This document shows positions 20,046 to 23,780 of a DNA stretch of 23,780 nt, piece after piece. How positions within the stretch are numbered: position 1 is the stretch's first letter; each line of letters starts with the position of its first letter. Below the pieces are notes generated by a model. It was not told the origin of the DNA, searched no databases, and was given only the letters and a program-made list of their open reading frames with translations. Location: the IMG/VR virus record IMGVR_UViG_3300028196_000092, positions 1-23,780 of that record; one strand, 5' to 3'. The stretch comes from a virus. The position numbers and the translations under genes were made by a program.

Positions 20046-20238
20046 GGAAGTCCTTGCAGATATCGGACAACCCGATTGTAAACTGACTAAACCCTGTCTG
20101 ATTGAGAACGGAGAACTCACACCTTGGTTAACTGATGTATCAGATGACGAAGTTGTTATGATGAGTTCTGATAAAATATTGACAATGGTTGAACCCAACC
20201 AAAAACTACTTGATGAATACGAAGAGTTAACTAAGTAA
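19918..20238 (+). CDS. Divergent Sm-like protein, copy 4 (GTG start, overlapping frame)
   Basis: 106 residues starting at GTG 19918, six bases after AAGGAGG (about 19906-19912), a strong ribosome site that sits inside copy 3. The first 25 residues are acidic and Met/Pro-rich (MMLPPDSMMPEPELP). TVQVLCLTNRLLLLSKIEEV, LADIGQPDCKL, then LTPWLTDVSDDEVVMMSSDK and ILTMVEPNQKLLDEYEEL follow the same order of elements as the other Sm-like genes, including the W, DD, DK-I-x-T-M and final helix. The SGEE turn is replaced by SKIEEV. It overlaps copy 3 for 128 bases in another frame and ends in TAATG shared with gene 43. Confidence 0.8.
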   Translation: MEETNLATDEMMLPPDSMMPEPELPTVQVLCLTNRLLLLSKIEEVLADIGQPDCKLTKPCLIENGELTPWLTDVSDDEVVMMSSDKILTMVEPNQKLLDEYEELTK

Positions 20239-22733
20239 TGCGATTCTACACTAATGTCTATCAGCGATTCAATGAAATGCTGGTACGTGGATATGAGAAT
20301 GGCAGGCAATTCTCTTACAGGGAAGAGTTTGGACCAACTTTTTATGTACCTTCTAAGAAAGATTCAAAGTGGAAGACGCTTGACGGCGACAATGTAGAAC
20401 CAATCAAACCTGGTAAGATTTCAGAATGTAAGGAGTTTGTAGAGAAGTACAAGGATGTTCATGGATTTGCCATCTATGGTAATGATAGGTATGTTGCTCA
20501 GTATATTTCTGATAAGTATCCTGAGGATGAGATCAAGTTTGATATCTCTAAGATTGGACTCTACACAATCGATATTGAGGTTGCTGCTGAAGAAGGTTTC
20601 CCTGACATACACAATGTTGCAGAGGAACTTCTTGCCATCACAATGCAGAATGCTGCAACTAAGCACATCACATGCTTTGCTTCACGACCATTCAATAACA
20701 CTCGTAAGGATGTCACCTTCGTGCTCTGTCACGATGAGTTTGACCTTATCAATCGTTTCCTAGACTGGTGGCAGACAACTGCCCCTGACGTGATTACAGG
20801 GTGGAACTGTGAACTATATGATATCCCATATATTGTGAGGCGTATTGAGCGTCTGATGGGCGAGAAGACAGTTAAGAAACTTTCTCCTTGGAACAGTGTC
20901 CGTCAACGTGAAATCCAGATGCACGGTCGCCCACAGATTACCTGTGAGTTGGCAGGTATCAGTGTTATTGATTACCTTGACTTGTACAAGAAGTTTACCT
21001 ATACTAATCAAGAGTCGTATCGACTAGACCACATTGCATTTGTGGAACTAGGACAACGCAAGTTGGACCACTCGGAGTTTGATACTTTCCGAGACTTCTA
21101 CACAGGCAACTGGCAGAAGTTCATTGAATACAACATCATTGACGTGGAACTTGTTGACCGTCTGGAAGACAAGATGAAACTGATTGAGTTGGCATTGACC
21201 ATGGCATATGACGCCAAGGTGAATTATAACGATGTGTTCTTTCAGGTCCGCACTTGGGATGCGATTATCTATAACTATTTGAAGAGGCGTAATATTGTTA
21301 TTCCTCCAAAGGAAAGATCAGAAAAGGATTCACAATATGCGGGGGCATATGTCAAGGAACCGCTTCCAGGAAAGTATGATTGGGTTGTGTCTTTTGACCT
21401 TAACTCTCTCTATCCTCACCTTATTATGCAATACAACATCTCTCCCGAGACGCTACAGGACACCAGGCACCCATCAACTACCGTTAATAAGATACTTAAT
21501 CAAGAACTGACATTTGATGAATATAAGGATTATGCGGTTTGTGCTAATGGCGCAATGTATCGTAAGGACATCAAAGGATTCTTACCCAAATTAATGGAGA
21601 AGATGTATGGTGACCGTGTTATCTTCAAGAAGAAAATGCTTGCGGCAAAGCAGCAGTACGAGAAGAATCCTACTAAGGCACTTGAAAAGGAAATCTCTAG
21701 ATGTAACAACATTCAAATGGCGAAGAAGATTTCTCTTAACTCTGCTTATGGTGCTATTGGTAATCAATACTTCAGGTATTTTAAACTAGCAAACGCAGAA
21801 GCAATTACTCTATCTGGTCAGGTATCTATCCGCTGGATTGAGAATAAGATGAATGCTAAACTGAACAAAATTCTGAAAACGAAAAACACTGATTATGTTA
21901 TTGCTTCAGATACTGACTCCATTTATCTTAATATGGGTCCTTTTGTTGACTGGGTATTCAAAGACCGAGAGAAAACTCCTGAGGTCATTGTCGATTTCCT
22001 TAATAAGGTCTGTGAGGTGGAATTTGAACCTTATATTGAAAGTTCTTACCAAACGTTGGCGGACTATGTAAATGCATATGACCAGAAGATGCAGATGAAG
22101 CGAGAGAACATTGCTGATCGTGGTATCTGGACTGCTAAGAAACGATACATCCTCAATGTGTGGGACAGTGAAGGTGTGCGATATGCAGAACCTAAACTGA
22201 AGATCATGGGTATCGAAGCAGTCAAGTCATCCACACCTGCACCCTGTCGTCAGATGATTAAGGATGGTTTGAAACTGGTGATGAGTGGAACAGAGGATGA
22301 GGTAATTGAATTCATTGAGAACTCCCGTAAGAGTTTCAGAGCATTACCAGTTGAAGAAATATCTTTCCCTAGGTCGGTCTCTAGTGTGACCAAGTATAAA
22401 GGCATTAATACAATCTATGCAAAGGGAACACCAATGCATTGTCGTGGTGCTCTGCTGTATAACTTCTACATAAAAGAGCGTGGTTTGGGTAAGAAGTATG
22501 CTCCCATACAAAACGGAGACAAGATTAAGTTCTGCTATCTGAAGAGTCCAAACCCGACTAGAGAGAATGTAATATCCTTTATCCAAGACTTCCCTAAGGA
22601 ACTGGACTTAGAACGATACGTCGATTATGAGATGCAGTTCAATAAGGCATTCCTTGATCCACTGCGTGTGATCCTGGATGCTATCGGGTGGTCTGTTGAA
22701 AAGAAAATAAGTTTAGAGAGTTTCTTTTCGTGA
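20238..22733 (+). CDS. 43: Family B DNA polymerase gp43
   Basis: 831 residues (T4 gp43: 898). The 3'-5' exonuclease motifs are intact: ExoI YTIDIEV (Asp112, Glu114, the same numbers as in T4), ExoII GWNCELYDIPY (Asp195), ExoIII YNIIDVELV (Asp302). The polymerase motifs are intact too: A SFDLNSLYP (Asp387), B KKISLNSAYG (about 496-505), C SDTDS (Asp558, Asp560). The C-terminus ISLESFFS resembles the clamp-binding tail through which family B phage polymerases hold gp45. The frame is continuous, with no intein, intron or split. Its start overlaps the upstream Sm-like stop (TAATG) and its stop overlaps the next GTG. Confidence 0.98.
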   Translation: MRFYTNVYQRFNEMLVRGYENGRQFSYREEFGPTFYVPSKKDSKWKTLDGDNVEPIKPGKISECKEFVEKYKDVHGFAIYGNDRYVAQYISDKYPEDEIKFDISKIGLYTIDIEVAAEEGFPDIHNVAEELLAITMQNAATKHITCFASRPFNNTRKDVTFVLCHDEFDLINRFLDWWQTTAPDVITGWNCELYDIPYIVRRIERLMGEKTVKKLSPWNSVRQREIQMHGRPQITCELAGISVIDYLDLYKKFTYTNQESYRLDHIAFVELGQRKLDHSEFDTFRDFYTGNWQKFIEYNIIDVELVDRLEDKMKLIELALTMAYDAKVNYNDVFFQVRTWDAIIYNYLKRRNIVIPPKERSEKDSQYAGAYVKEPLPGKYDWVVSFDLNSLYPHLIMQYNISPETLQDTRHPSTTVNKILNQELTFDEYKDYAVCANGAMYRKDIKGFLPKLMEKMYGDRVIFKKKMLAAKQQYEKNPTKALEKEISRCNNIQMAKKISLNSAYGAIGNQYFRYFKLANAEAITLSGQVSIRWIENKMNAKLNKILKTKNTDYVIASDTDSIYLNMGPFVDWVFKDREKTPEVIVDFLNKVCEVEFEPYIESSYQTLADYVNAYDQKMQMKRENIADRGIWTAKKRYILNVWDSEGVRYAEPKLKIMGIEAVKSSTPAPCRQMIKDGLKLVMSGTEDEVIEFIENSRKSFRALPVEEISFPRSVSSVTKYKGINTIYAKGTPMHCRGALLYNFYIKERGLGKKYAPIQNGDKIKFCYLKSPNPTRENVISFIQDFPKELDLERYVDYEMQFNKAFLDPLRVILDAIGWSVEKKISLESFFS

Positions 22734-22891
22734 GTAAATACATTGTTCGCTGGTCCGAACCAGGAGATCTTTCTCCTCGACAAGAGAGCAGATACTTTGA
22801 AGATGAGACCAATGCTAAGTGGTTTGCAAAAGAACTGAAAAAGAGTTATAATTGGGTTATCTGCACAGAATCAAAAAACGTAATGGAGTAG
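22730..22891 (+). CDS. 53-residue protein after gp43 (GTG start)
   Basis: 53 residues from a GTG (22730) that overlaps the gene 43 stop as GTGA. It starts MSKYIVRWSEPGDLSPRQES and ends YNWVICTESKNVME, with beta-like ends and a central helix (NAKWFAKELKKS). It has the look of a small alpha/beta domain; no family is recognised. The overlap with gene 43 and the immediate next gene support translation by coupling. Confidence 0.62.
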   Translation: MSKYIVRWSEPGDLSPRQESRYFEDETNAKWFAKELKKSYNWVICTESKNVME

Positions 22892-22892
22892 A

Positions 22893-23063
22893 ATGGATCT
22901 TCCTATCAACGACAAAGAATTGAATACTATTATTAGTGCTATGCGTCTCGGTGGAGATGCTGCACTTTATCAAAAACTAAAAAGAGTTAAGGAAATCCGT
23001 GATGAGAATCCAGGCGGACCTTATAAGAAAATTGCCCGTGAAGAATTTGGAATTGCATTGTAA
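22893..23063 (+). CDS. 56-residue hypothetical before uvsX
   Basis: 56 residues: [20 protein letters not shown], then [20 protein letters not shown] and a basic Gly/Pro segment ([16 protein letters not shown]). It is mostly helical, and no family is recognised. It starts one base after the previous stop and its own stop overlaps the uvsX ATG (TAATG). The tight fit makes it likely to be real. Confidence 0.65.
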   Translation: MDLPINDKELNTIISAMRLGGDAALYQKLKRVKEIRDENPGGPYKKIAREEFGIAL

Positions 23064-23780
23064 TGGATTTTTTAAAAGAAATTGTAAAAGAGATTGGAGA
23101 TGACTACACCCAACTCGCATCAGACATCGACGACACAGAAACCTTTGTGGACACGGGTTCTTACGTTTTTAATTCACTGGTCTCAGGTAGCATATTTGGT
23201 GGTGTTTCTGGGAATAAGATTACTGCCATTGCTGGTGAGTCTTCTACTGGGAAGACTTTCTTTAGTCTCGCTGTGGTTAAGAATTTCTTGGATAGTAATC
23301 CTGATGGTTACTGTCTGTACTTTGACACTGAGGCAGCAGTTAACAAGTCTCTTCTTACAAGTCGTGGGATCGACTTAACCAGACTGGTTGTTGTCAATGT
23401 TGTTACGGTTGAACAGTTCAGGCAGAAAGCATTACAGGCAGTAGACATATACTTAAAGAAACCTGAAGAAGAACGCAGACCCTGTATGTTTGTGCTAGAC
23501 TCTTTAGGTATGCTTTCCACAGAGAAAGAGATTCGTGATGCTCTAGACGATAAGCAAGTCAGGGACATGACCAAATCTCAACTTGTTAAAGGGGCATTCC
23601 GTATGCTTACTCTTAAACTTGGTCAAGCAAACATTCCACTTTTAGTAACAAACCACACTTACGATGTCATTGGCGCTTATCATCCTGCAAAGGAAATGGG
23701 AGGAGGCTCTGGTCTCAAGTATGCAGCAAGTACAATCATCTATCTCAGCAAAAAGAAAGAGAAGGATGGAACAGAAGTCG
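23063..23780 (+). CDS. uvsX: Recombinase UvsX (3' end outside window)
   Basis: About 239 residues are visible and the frame runs off the window; T4 UvsX has 391. It is RecA-family: Walker A GESSTGKT (58-65), catalytic YFDTEAA (Glu90), Walker [11 protein letters not shown] (Asp146), the [20 protein letters not shown] helix and [13 protein letters not shown], then a Gly-rich [12 protein letters not shown] loop (DNA-binding L2 region). UvsX forms filaments on single-stranded DNA, loaded by UvsY (gene at 3339), and drives strand invasion for recombination-dependent replication. It is the last gene of the polymerase unit seen here, coupled by TAATG. Confidence 0.97.
   Translation, partial: MDFLKEIVKEIGDDYTQLASDIDDTETFVDTGSYVFNSLVSGSIFGGVSGNKITAIAGESSTGKTFFSLAVVKNFLDSNPDGYCLYFDTEAAVNKSLLTSRGIDLTRLVVVNVVTVEQFRQKALQAVDIYLKKPEEERRPCMFVLDSLGMLSTEKEIRDALDDKQVRDMTKSQLVKGAFRMLTLKLGQANIPLLVTNHTYDVIGAYHPAKEMGGGSGLKYAASTIIYLSKKKEKDGTEV

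Noticed and set aside
20455-20763. 102-codon alternative + frame within gene 43
   Set aside because: Overlaps the exonuclease domain of gp43, is Ser/Leu-rich from frame shift of codons, and has no ribosome site.
1-23780. tRNA genes, CRISPR arrays, insertion sequences, inteins or introns
   Set aside because: No cloverleaf-like segments, spaced direct repeats or transposase motifs were found by reading; all long conserved genes are uninterrupted. A tool search could still find a weak case.

Overview
The window is a stretch of a T4-like cyanophage genome (contractile-tailed phage of marine Synechococcus or Prochlorococcus). The evidence is a run of clearly recognisable T4 core genes in the T4 order: gp22, gp23, a gp3/gp19-like tail protein, UvsY, UvsW, gp55, gp47, gp46, gp45, gp44, gp62, RegA, gp43 and UvsX. 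They are interleaved with genes typical of cyanophages: CobS, a CobT-like VWA protein, Hsp20, a DUF3110 protein and Sm-like proteins. Every supported gene is on the + strand. Most neighbours overlap by 1-4 bases (ATGA or TAATG), so the region reads as a few long polycistronic units. No tRNA, rRNA, CRISPR array, insertion sequence or intron was seen, and gp43 is a single uninterrupted frame. The host species cannot be read from the sequence.

Layout. (1) 1-3330, virion genes: the 3' part of the scaffold gene 22, the major capsid gene 23 with a visible prohead-protease site, a strong terminator, a late-promoter-like CTAAATA, a small Asn/Gly-rich protein and a tail-tube-fold protein. Gene 24 of T4 does not follow gene 23. 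(2) 3339-5612, recombination: UvsY, UvsW and the first Sm-like protein. (3) 5613-9699: a strong host-type promoter, late sigma factor gp55, a small protein, then gp47 and gp46 (SbcD/SbcC-type nuclease) with a DUF3110 gene wedged between them. (4) 9662-13263: a metallopeptidase-like HExxH plus VWA protein, a small helix-extension-helix protein and a CobS/MoxR-type AAA+ ATPase. (5) 13241-18605, sliding clamp and loader: an exact-consensus promoter, a DUF3310 protein, gp45, two unassigned proteins, gp44, two small proteins, a second Sm-like protein, a Dam-type methyltransferase, two microproteins, gp62 and the translational repressor RegA, closed by a terminator. (6) 18606-19590: Hsp20, then a set of three tiny membrane proteins behind a triple alternating heptamer repeat, closed by a terminator. 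(7) 19591-23780: a promoter, two overlapping Sm-like genes, DNA polymerase gp43, two small proteins and the 5' part of uvsX.

How it works together. gp43, gp45, gp44 and gp62 form the replicase core. gp46, gp47, UvsW, UvsX and UvsY serve recombination-dependent replication. gp55 together with the clamp couples replication to late transcription, and RegA would tune translation of the early replication genes. The features most worth a second look are four scattered Sm-like paralogs, two of them overprinted over 128 bases; the HExxH-VWA plus AAA+ pair; the three membrane microproteins with their operator-like repeat; and terminator-promoter junctions that recur at unit boundaries.
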